From: Unio delphinus
Taxonomy: Eukaryota; Mollusca; Bivalvia; Unionida; Unionidae
NCBI GenBank assembly: GCA_029339505.1
Contig: JAQISU010000164.1
Span: 744,001-808,000, forward strand
Direction of reading: 5' to 3'
DNA length: 64,000 nucleotides
Part shown: piece after piece, positions 12,801 to 25,200 of the stretch
Position numbering within the stretch: position 1 is the stretch's first letter
How the letters are laid out: every line of letters starts with the position of its first letter
Position numbers and translations under genes: made by a program
Notes under the pieces: generated by a model
The model's database searches: none
What the model was told of the DNA's origin: nothing
The model's input: only the letters and a program-made list of their open reading frames with translations

Positions 12801-13201
12801 CATATAAATTAGCTTTCTTACTTTCATTTTATTTAATAATGTGATTTGCCTAAAAAAAAGTATTCAGAACTCACTTTGTGCATCTTGTGATGTACTGGTA
12901 GTCTAGAAATTATGGGTCGGCTCATACGTGGGTCATGCACTTTATAACAGTTTTACCGATTCAGTGGGGGGGGGGGGTCGGCTTATACGCGAATGGGCTT
13001 ATACGCGAGTATATACAGTACATACTTTTTCAATACCTAATAATGATTTACAACAGATCATACAGGATCATCATCTTTTCTAGTTTGGTATAGGCGTGAA
13101 ATGTTTGACCTCAAAATAGCTTGAAAAATTACTATTGCTCTCCTTTGCAGGAAAAAATAACTATTCAACAATTTAAAACCATTATGTTAGTTTAAACATT
13201 T

Positions 13202-13283
<82 letters not shown>

Positions 13284-16200
13284 TATAATAACCTAGTTTC
13301 CCCTATTAATTGGGCTAATTAAATTTTTCATGAACAAGGGGGAAATTGGAGTATGCACTTTTGACTGAAGCTGCCTGGGGACAACTTGACCAAGAAATGA
13401 GTAATCTATGTTCTAACAATATTGTTTCTTAGAGATGAAGTTAGTAGAGTTTTTAAATGGGCTATTTGCATGACAGCATTTAGAAAAAAGACCTAATAAT
13501 ATCTTGTAACTTTCTTACAGAAAATAATTCTTGAATAAGCAAAGGCAGCAGATTGTGAAAATTAATCAAATTGACCACCTTCATTCAATTTGCTGATCCA
13601 GTCAAATAACACTAAATATAAATGAACATCAGTACAATGCAATTATACTGTATGGAAACTGTATGTGCATTAAAGGCTGAGATACCAATAATACTACGAT
13701 GAAATCACATTAAATATGAGGATGGGGCCCAAAAAGTGCCATCATCATATTTGTAATTCCAGAAACATTCATGCAGTGACTGAAATGTAACATATCTGCA
13801 ATGAACAAACAAACAAAACCTTTGAATATTTTTTTTAAATAAACAAACTTTTTAATTCAAGAATAAAATGCATTTCACCAACTCATTTTCACTGCCAATA
13901 AAATTAGGAATTCAAAAATCAGTTTACATAATCAGTGAAGAGGATGTAAAAAATCGGGCTGAAAATCTTAGATAAAAAAGCGGTCCAAATTAAAACAGCA
14001 TCCCTTGAAGGGACAAGTGCTCTAAAAGAATTTCAAGGAATTCCATATAAGATAATTTCTTACTTTTAACTGCAGAGTGTAGAAACTATATTTTATGTTC
14101 GCTAGTGAGAAGAGTTGTGGTACACATACCATATGTCAGATTGGTACCATTTTATGTATGACAACGTCAACATCTTTAGAAGATGTTTGGTGAAAACTCC
14201 ATGCCATACTGATAATCCATTCAGGGAAAGTAGGCACAACCTGAATTTTAAGAGACTGATTTACGTACGATTTACACCATTTTGACATAGGACCAACTAG
14301 GTATAATAAGAATGCTGGTGAAAACCCCATGTTGAAATGGATATGGACATCAATTTGGAAGAAATAGAAATGATAATATTTTCAAGATGTGACCCTCCAT
14401 TCCAGAGGTGTGGAGCCAACAAGATTTGCAACATGGCTGCTAAGGTGGATGTACTGAACATCAAATCAGCACCATTTTTATTTAAGACCCAATCAACATC
14501 ATGACAAAGTCTTCTGGTGAAAACCCCATGTTAATATGACTTCCTGTTTAAGCTGAGTTGTGATCGTAAGATTTAAAGATGTTGGCTATGGCAGCGATAG
14601 TGGATGTTGTATCAACACCATCTTTATTTAGGACCAGCTAGACATCATGTTTTAGTGAAAACACAATGTACATACGACCATAGATTCAGCCAAACAAGAT
14701 TTTCAAGATGTCTGCAATAGTAATCATATTGGACATCAGGTCAGTACCATTTTCATTTGAGCCAAAGTGGACATCATAAGAAGTCTTTTAAGTGACGACC
14801 ACATATGACCATCCATTCTCCTGAATTTTTGATGCTATTAGCAATAACAAGATTTTTATTATGGCTGCCATGGTGGCCATATTGGATGTCACATCAGCAC
14901 CATTTTCATTTATGATCAACTAGAGCATATGAAAAGTAGTTTTTTGAGAACTCCATCTTGATATGACCATCCATTCAGGATCTATCCAGAGTGCCTTTCA
15001 CAGATGTTTTTAAAATACAAACAAGAAAGAGCAGTCCTATTAATTGTTATATTACATACTTGACTTGCTTCCCTGTTTGTTTTTTCCAGTTCCTTTGCCC
15101 TCTGCTGTGTTCTCACCATAGTCATGAAGTTCTTCTCAATCTCCTGTTAATAAATAAAATGACAGATACTGGCCTTTGTATAGCACAACATGTCTTAATG
15201 AAAACTATATATGCAACATATGTTCACAACACTTACGTGGATCCACAAGAATAATCCTTCTATAAATCCTTTGTATATACTGGACATGTGTGTAATGCAG
15301 ACAGCAAACATTGATTTTTTTGGTCAGCAAAGTTGTGTATAATGGACACGGAGCTTGCAACTGTGCAAAGTTTGACTTTGATCATTTGGCAACTAGGGCC
15401 ACTGAATCAGAGAAGATGAAGTATATATGTCATAATGGGCAATCTAACACAATGGTAGCTTTGAATATTTGGTCAATTAAATGACTCAGCTGTTTATGGG
15501 TGACCAGACCTGGCGCAAATTTAGTAAAATGTTAATAGTGTTTTCTGTCAAAATACATGTACATATTCAAGTAAAATGTACAATGCTGACTGTAGAGAAA
15601 CAAAAATTTCAAGGACAGTAATGCACACGACCACTTTATTAGTTCAGGTCAATCAGCAGTTGTTTTTATTGGTAGTGAAATGTTTTGCTAAATATAGGAA
15701 GGTTTAAATAGAATTTAATATGAATGATGAAAATTCTGTGCTTAGATTCACCCCATATCACTATTAAGTGCATGTTGTCCCAACCTCTGACCTTTGGATG
15801 AGGCTAACTGCTTAAATGAATTTTGGTAACTTTAATTCTACAATTATTTGTTAATGATCAGGATTAAATATGTTACTGCATGAATAGTTTCAATTCTTGT
15901 TTAAGCCTGAACATATTGTGCATTTTCATAATTTAGTTTCATTGTCAAAGGATTCTAACATTTCCATTGCTGGATTTGTATAGGATGTAATAATGAGGTA
16001 AACATGTTTCAGAATGAACCCTATTATCGACATAAATGATTTCACACTTTACACAACCATCAGTCATAACTGAATGAACTGTAAAGCTCATAGAGTAGTG
16101 ACCTAATGTATATTGGACAATTTTGTTCTGTCCCTTGCATGTCCTTAATTTACAAGCTTTACAGTATATAACTATTTTATAAAATGTTAGTGCAGATTTA

Positions 16201-19200
16201 TCTTTTGTGCAAATAAAGCAGTGTGCTAACACTATTTTAAAGTATTTCTAATTTTATTGGGACTGGAAATAATTATTGGTAGTAGATGATTACTGGGACT
16301 TGTAATGATTATTACTGGGACTGATAATAATTACTGGAAATGGCAACAGAGATGCCAGATACAAAGGATAATACAAAGAACTTAAAATAACCTGATAAAT
16401 TTTAAGATATAAGAATTAATGCATTTGTTATGTAAACAAAATGGTTGTTACATACATGCAATAAAAAACAAACGTGATCTTTTGCACACACACAAATTAT
16501 AATGATGTGTCAAAATTGGCAGAGTATTTACTGAGAAACAGTGCTGGATGAAACCTTGTGGAGGCCTTTAGGGAGTCAAAATCTTGATGCCCCCTTGCAA
16601 ATTATCTCCTATCAATATTATTTTGATCCATTGTCACAGGGCCCCTAAAAGTTTTGGGGCCCATAGGCCAGTGGCTACTCTGTGTATTTAGTAATCTGGC
16701 ACTGTGAGGAGATGTAAAAAGTGTAATATCTGCCAGCTGTAGAACACTGATTTGAAGCTATCCAAACAGAACTAAATAATTGATGAAAGAAAGGTTGGAC
16801 AATTTTTAATTGAGAAAAATCAATGAAGCCATCAAAGTTAAAATCTAGAAACATACTGTCCCATAATAAGCAGGCAGAACAAAGTCAATTTTGACTGTTC
16901 TACTTATTACTTGTAACAAACTGCATAGACTCAAATCTGCCAGCACTTTATGTGATTGCAGATTAGGGTCTTTGCAGTCTGCAGTTGGTTTAAATTTACA
17001 ACCATTTATTTACAGCATTTGAATCCATACAAATGGACAGGATAAGAACAGCAATTTACATTTACAGACGTGTCTGAAGAAAGAAGGCACATTATGATTT
17101 TGTGGGCAATAATTGTTAGGAGTTAAAATTTGGTCAAAATAAAGTCTCTTTACTGCATAGGTAATTTCTCTTGATTTGACCATTTTTTGGGTGGAGGGGG
17201 CAGTTATTCCCACACATACCGTACCAATAAAATATACCATATTTACTTTACTTCATACTGGTATAAATATCTAGCACTCTATTATCATATACAACTCAAT
17301 AAAATATGAATATAATCTCCCACATATTGTATAGTATATATTTGCACCTCTCAATCTAAAATCTTCTGTAACAGGGTCCTTAAACATTGACCAAAGTGCA
17401 AGAAAGCAAGGGTGATTCAAATTTTCATTATCCATTTGGAGAAAGAAAAGAAGGTGTATGTGTGTGTACTAACAACTTTCATTGATTTCAAAGAATTCTA
17501 ATCTCCACTATACAATACAAATATTCATCCAATCAGTTTTAATATGTAAAGATATTACAACTGAAAAAAGTAAATTCTTCCTGCCCACTGCTGTTGATAC
17601 CATTCTGAACAAAAACATTATAAAGCAGTTTATATCGCTTCAATGCACATATTGGTACAAAGTATCTTGAAGTCTTCTTTTCCACTCAAGAACAGAGGTG
17701 AGATGGCAGTGATCAGCAATGGAGAGCACTTTAGGCCACTCAGCCCCCACACACATTTAATACATCAAATATTTCATCATTAATAGATAATATGCAAGTG
17801 TTGCAAAACATCTTGTAATTTTTGCACAATTAATCTAATGTTGAAGATTGGTCTGTTCTTCTATAATACCCATAATGCAGTTCAAAAATGATCCTGCCAA
17901 AATTAAATTGTGCTAATTTTACAGATCTTTTCTAAGTTTATTCAATTTTAGATGCTTTTAGGGGAAAAAAAAGTGTTGAAACAAAGTAGAATTAAAGTCT
18001 TTCCTGAATCTTTAGCATTGAAATGGATTTTTGTGATGTTCGGATAGGTCTGAGCAATCTTGATGATACATGTATATAAGTAAAACAAGTGTACCTTGTA
18101 CCGATACTCTATTTTCAATCTATGAGATAGTGATGGGAATTGGTCAGAAATTCATAATCGATAATCGGTTCCCCTTATCCAACTGATCATCAATTATCAT
18201 TGGTTACAAAGAACAAATTTTAATTTTTGTTACAGCTATATCTTTGATCAAGAGTTCAATATGTTTATAAATGTACAGGAGTAATCTCTTTTAATGACAT
18301 GTATACTTTAACCTGACAATAATATTACATTGTGTGTTACTTTTGTTCTACAACTTTGTTAAATGAATGCATCTTTTTATGGCTGATCAGTCATATGTAA
18401 CTGAAACACTGCTACAATCCCCCGTAATTCTTTTGTTCATATGTGATGTGTCTATAATTTAAAGTATAGAAGGACATGATTTTCTTGTTTGTCAATGTTT
18501 ATAAATACTACAAAAGATGTTGTAATTTAACGGAGACAAATCAACAAAATGTGTTTAAATTTATTAACTCAACAATTTAACAACTTGACCATGTAATAAG
18601 GACTATATGTTCCTAATTATGAATTGTAATGTTTATTTGTAGTTGTGAAGGGATTAATAAATTTCAGGTCAACTGTAGTGGCTGGGAGTTTAACTAACCT
18701 TCGAGCTTTGAATACACCTAAAAAGCAGTCTCCCTTTACACACAATTGATTATGGAGTTTCACAATTGATTATCTTATTGGTTTGCTCAACCAACTGATG
18801 ATCGATTATAATCGATAATCGGAACAACACTACTATGAGGTATAGTTATAAAAATTTTAAGGTGGATGCTATGGCAACCATATTAGATATCAGATCAGTG
18901 CAATTGTTTTTTCAAGACCAACTGGACACTGTAAGAAGACATCTAGTGAAAAGTCCATGCTAACATGACTTTCCAAGCAGAAGAAGTTGCAATAACATTA
19001 TTTTCAAGATGTTAGTTTGGTGGCCATGATGGATGTTAAATTGGCACCATTTCCATTTCAGACCAACTATACATCGTAAGAAACCTTTCAGTTAAAACCC
19101 CATAATGATAAGAAAAATATACAGATGTGTCTGCAATATTAAGATTTGCAGGACTGTCAGTGTGGTGGACATACTGAATGTCAGGGTGGCACCATTTTCA

Positions 19201-22200
19201 TATAAGTACATCTAGACATCATCTGCATTCTTTGCTGAAAACTCCATGTCTATATGAGTAGTGATAATAAACCAAGATGGCTGCCGTGATACAGTGGACA
19301 TCTGATCAACACCATTTCCTTTAAGAACCAACTAAAGATGGCTTTTTTGTGTGAAAAAAAACAAAGTTAATAGGAAGGGGGAAAAAGAAGCCATTTCACG
19401 ATTTTCAAGATGGTTGTGGAACCATTTTACCTTAGGAGCAGCTAGATATCATAATGAGTTTTCAGATAAAAACCCAGATTGATATGACTTGTATTCCAAA
19501 TATATTCAAGATGGCCAATGTTGTGGTCATATTGAATATCTGAGCTCCAGCATTTTCATTTAAGATCAACAAGACCTTGAGATGAATGCATGTATAACAT
19601 TTCACTGCAGTCTTCCAAGTAGTTAGTAGAAGTAGCAATGACATCTATTCAGATAGAAGATAAAAGGCAAGAATTTGTTAAAGTAGTTAGTATAAGTAGC
19701 AATGACATCTATTCAGATAGCAGATAAAAGGCAACAGGCTTTTCAAGTAGTTAGTATAAGTAGCAATGACATCTATTCAGATAGCAGATAAAAGGCAAGA
19801 GGCTTTCCAAGTAGTTAGTAGAAGTAGCATCTACTCAGATAGCAGATAAAAGGCAAGAGGCTTTTCAAGTAGTTAGTAGAAGTAGCAATGACATCTATTC
19901 AGATAGAAGATAAAAGGCAAGAGGCTTTTCAAGTAGTTAGTATTAGTAGCATCTACTCAGATAGCAGATAAAAGGCAAGAGGCTTTTCAAGTAGTTAGTA
20001 GAAGTAGCAATGACATCTATACAGATAGAAGATAAAAGGCAAGAGGCTTTTCAAGTAGTTAGTAGAAGTAGCAATGACATCTATTCAGATAGCAGATAAA
20101 AGGCAAGAGGCTTTTCAAGTAGTTAGTAGAAGTAGCAATGACATCTACTCATATAGCAGATAAAAGGCAAGAGGCTTTTCAAGCAGTTAGTAGAAGTAGC
20201 AATGACATCTATACAGATAGAAGATAAAAGGCAAGAGGCTTTCCAAGTAGTTAGTAGAAGTAGCAATGACATCTATTCAGATAGCAGATAAAAGGCAAGA
20301 GGCTTTTCAAGTAGTTAGTAGAAGTAGCAATGACATCTACTCATATAGCAGATAAAAGGCAAGAGGCTTTTCAAGCAGTTAGTAGAAGTAGCAATGACAT
20401 CTATACAGATAGAAGATAAAAGGCAAGAGGCTTTTCAAGTAGTTAGTAGAAGTAGCATCTACTCAGATAGCAGATAAAAGGCAAGAGGCTTTTCAAGTAG
20501 TTAGCAGAAGTAGCATTTATTCAGATAGCAGGTAAAAGGCAAGAGGCTTTTCAAGTAGTTAGTAGAAGTAGCAATGACATCTATACAGATAGAAGATAAA
20601 AGGCAAGAGGCTTTTCAAGTAGTTAGTATTAGTAGCATCTACTCAGATAGCAGATAAAAGGCAAGAGGCTTTTCAAGTAGTTAGTAGAAGTAGCATCTAT
20701 TCAGATAGCAGGTAAAAGGCAAGAGGCTTTTCAAGTAGTTAGTAGAAGTAGCAATGACATCTATACAGATAGAAGATAAAAGGCAAGAGGCTTTTCAAGT
20801 AGTTAGTAGAAGTAGCATCTACTCAGATAACAGATAAAAGGCAAGAGGCTTTTCAAGTAGTTAGTAGAAGTAGCATCTACTCAGCAGGTAAAAGGCAAGA
20901 GGCTTTTCAAGTAGTTAGTAGAAGTAGCAATGACATCTATTCAGATAGCAGATAAAAGGCAAGAGGATTTTCAAGTAGTTAGTAGAAGTAGCAATGACAT
21001 CTACTCAGATAGAAAATAAAAGGCAAGAGGCTTTTCAAGTAGTTAGTAGAAGTAGCAATGACATCTACTCAGATAGCAGATAAAAGGCAAGAGGCTTTCC
21101 AAGTAGTTAGTAGAAGTAGCATTTACTCAGATAGCAGATAAAAGGCAAGAAGATGTTCAAGTAGTTAGGAGAAGTAGCAATGACATCTATTCAGATGGCA
21201 AATACAAGGCAAGAAGGCTTTTCAAGTAGTTAGTATAAGTAGCAATGACATCTATTCAGATGGCAAATACAAGGCAAGAAGATGTTCAAGTAGTTAGGAG
21301 AAGTAGCAATGACATCTATTCAGATGGCAGATTGTTTCATAAACTCTACTGGTTAATGACCATTAAAGCTAAACAATTAGATTCTTCATTCAAATAACAT
21401 AATTTTCGGATACAAAAGTGTTAGTAATAGAGCTTGATCAATGCTTAGATAGTCAAGAAGTTCTGAAAATCTCTGAAGAGAGTGCTGGCATTGACAAAAT
21501 GCAGGTAGGTATGGATATATACTTTACCTCTTCTGTTGGAGGATCTGCCCTTCTTTGTCGTAACCATGCTGCAATAAGAGAAGGAACAGGAAATACATAT
21601 TCAAAAGATAATGATCATTCAATAGGAAACAATCTCATATGGAAGTCATAACCAGTCTATTTCAAATAATAACATAGGAAACAATCTCATATGGAAGTCA
21701 TAACCAGTCTATTTCAAATAATAACATAGGAAACAATCTAATATGCAAGTCATAACCAGTCTATTTCAAATAATAACATAGGAAACAATTTCATATGCAA
21801 GTAATAACATAGGAAACAATCTCATATGCAAGTCATAACAGTCTATTTCAAATAATAACATAGGAAACAATCTCATATGCAAGTCATAACAGTCTATTTC
21901 AAATAATAACATAGGAAACAATCTCATATGCAAGTCATAACCAGTCTATTTCAAATAATAACATAGGAAACAATCTAATATGCAAGTCATAACAGTCTAT
22001 TTCAAATAATAACATAGGAAACAATCTCATATGCAAGTCATAACCAGTCTATTTCAAATAATAACATAGGAAACAATCTCATATGCAAGACATAACAGTC
22101 TATTTCAAATAATAACATTATCTTGAGAAATCCTGAGAATCAATAATATAGTTGTCCATGTGAAAGACACTTTTTGAATGTAGAATCTCAAGGTAGTACT

Positions 22201-25200
22201 GATATACAATATAAAATAAAGTTTGCTATTTCTACTTCTGAACCAAGTTTTTGGTACAAGCATTGGCATCCCATAAATCTACAATTTACTCAAGCATTTG
22301 GTCATCAATGGATGCAATTATATTTTCCCAATGTAACCAAGTAAATCAGCAAAAGTACAAAATGAAACTAATTAAGTATCTAGGAATATTTGAAACAGTC
22401 AGTGTTGAGTAAAAACTAAATCTAATGGGCTGGACATTCTCAATGACAACATCATGACATGAACATCAGTCAGCTAACAATACAAATCTGGGGACAAGAG
22501 GGAAGAAATTAGATAAATTCAAAAACAACAAAATTAACAAAAGGTATTCAATAGTTAAATGAGGCAAACAAATTTACTTTTTAATACTACAGAAAATGAA
22601 ACACACATGAATAATAATAATGGAGCTTATAATCTACTGCACCACAATAATTCACCCAATAACTACTATACAGCACTGATTAGGCAATCTGGTAATTAAA
22701 AATGCAAGTTAATCATGTCAAGAATATCATAGAAACTTAGATGTACAAATATGACACTTTGGAGTGCGCCAGAAATCAATGCAGGAGTGGACAGTGGTCA
22801 GACCAATAGCTTTGTAATTTTGATACAATATATTTTTTTCTATAATGGAAAAATTATGTCTCTGAATTTCAGGATTAATTTACACAGGGATGCTAACAAT
22901 TTGGTGTTCCATGAATATCAGTGGCATTTATAGACATCTGATGGGGAAAATGATCTATCACTAAACTGTGTTAGGTACAAAATAAGTATCCCTCATTATG
23001 TTATGTAAATTAATATAATTTTCTATCAAGTCTGGGATATGGTACTGCCATCATGCTTCCAATATAATATGCATTTCCAATATGATATGCATTTCCAATA
23101 TGATATGTAATTCCAATATGGTATGTAATTCCAATATGATATGCAATTCCAATAAATCATATGACACTGAAATTGCACATTTTAAAATAAATTATGTTTC
23201 TCAATAAATACTTACCGAATCACATTAACATTATGAAAGAAACTCCACATCCTTGGAATCATCAATATTACTTAAAATTTGACCCATTCATTTTCTTTAT
23301 TATCGTGAAAGTCAGTAACGCCGATGTCAGCTTCATATCAATAAGATGTAAATGGGCAAGTCGATGTGATTTTGGAACAGAATATTAATTTAACTTCCAG
23401 GGGTTGAGATTTTTTTTTATTGCAATAATGATTTCTACTCTGTTTTTGCTGTGCATTAGGATGATTTCAAATTGTGCAGGAATTATATAAGGTTTTTTTC
23501 TAAGACTTAACTACCTGTTGGGACTCCGTCTTTACCAATGAAACTGGATGGTATACCATTTATACATGATAACAAGCTAAAATCAAATAGCAAATAAGAA
23601 AGCTCCTGATCTGCTTTATCTATATATACCTGCAGATCAGGGTCCATGTTGTTTGTTCTACAGATTACTCATAACAAAATGCACATAAAAAGATCTGCCA
23701 GCGGAAATCTGATGGCAGATCTGGATCTATGCAGTTTGTAACTGTACTTATCATACAAGCGAGTAAATAAGGTACTCAAAACCTTGACAGAGGCAGGGAA
23801 CTACCAGTAATTCCCAGGTACCTAGTTCTGGTAGAGGTTACATTAAACTGTTTACATAAACAACAAGACGAATTCAAAGCACACCTTGTGTATAAGAATG
23901 TTATCAATACCCATACATGGGTCTCAGTTAAAAAATATATTTACTGAACACAATTTTCCCCTTGCTTAGCAGAAATTTAGAATGTCATGTTTATTTGGGC
24001 AATTCATAGTTATCAAACAGCTGACTCCACTAAACGTGTAAAGAGTATACTGGTATGAGTAATTCCTAAGACCTGGAATCAAAATATCCATTTAATGAAA
24101 TTGGTCACATCTGTGTGATTCTGACTGAACAAACCTATTCCCAGATCATTTTTTTTAGATTGCCGCTCATTTAACTGAACATGTAATTAAGTTTCTGCCA
24201 TTTAGTCTTGAACACTAAAGGACTGTTTATGTCTGTACTGAATTTGAAGATAAACATGGAAAATAACACCTACATCACCTTGATTTTCAAGATTTCTACA
24301 CCGTCATTTAATTGGACTAAGGTCACTTTACCATGCTTTCATTGCATCTTTGTGAAGAAATGGGGAAGTTAATAAGTACCAATGTAGACAAACAAAAGAG
24401 GATGCATTTGATGTATCTATTAACATTAATAGATTTGATACCTTCAGTAATATGAACGGATTTCATATCTTTATTTGCAAAAATAAATTTGATCCACTGG
24501 ATTTGATAAACTTTATTGACATTAATTGATTTAATACCTTTATTGACATTAACCGATTTGATACCTATATTGACATTAATAGATTTAATACCTTTATTGA
24601 CAATAATGGATTTTATAACTTTATTTGCAAAAATAAATTTGACCCCTTGGATTTGATAAACTTTATTGACATTAATGGCTTTAATTCCTTTATTGACATT
24701 AACAGATTTGACAACTTTATTAGCATTGTGGATTTGATACCTTTATTGACATTAATGGATTTAATACCTTTATTGACATTAACAAATTTGATACCTTTAT
24801 TGACATTAACGGATTTGATACCTTTATTGACATTATGCATTTTGATACCTTTATTGACATTATGGATTTGATACCTTTATTAGCCATAATGAATTTGATA
24901 CTTTTATTAGCATTAATGAATTTGATACCTTTATTGACATTATGGATTTTATACATTTATTAGCCATAATGAATTTGATACTTTTATTAGCATTAATGAA
25001 TTTGATACCTTTATTGACATTATGGACTTGATACCTTTATTGACATTATGGATTTGATACCTTTATTGACATTATGGAGTTGATACCTTTATTGACATTA
25101 TGGATTTGATACCTTTATTGACATTAATGGATTTTATACCTTTATTGTCATTATGGATTTGATATCTTTTTTGACATTATGGATTTGATACCTTTATTGA

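Larger units (their letters stand above)
10925..13018 (+). mobile_element. internally deleted pogo/Tigger-like element (2.1 kb)
   Basis: Left end CCGTATATACTCATGTAAAA and right end CGCGAGTATATACAG are inverted repeats (reverse of right: CTGTATATACTCGCG), flanked by TA. Subterminal AAGCCGA and TCGGCTTATA motifs repeat at the right end. Inside is a short transposase relic (12345-12708) with only the N-terminal helix-turn-helix and the acidic C-terminal tail, plus a 209-bp tandem duplication (11249-11667). Lies in NDUFAF2 intron 4. Confidence 0.85.

Noticed and set aside
19617..21335. Regular repeats resembling a CRISPR array
   Set aside because: Units are directly adjacent with no unique spacers, and the setting is a eukaryotic intron; this is a minisatellite.
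24613..24956. Overlapping repetitive open frames on both strands
   Set aside because: They follow directly from the 27-bp tandem repeat; there is no start context or domain, and 26-bp units break the frame.
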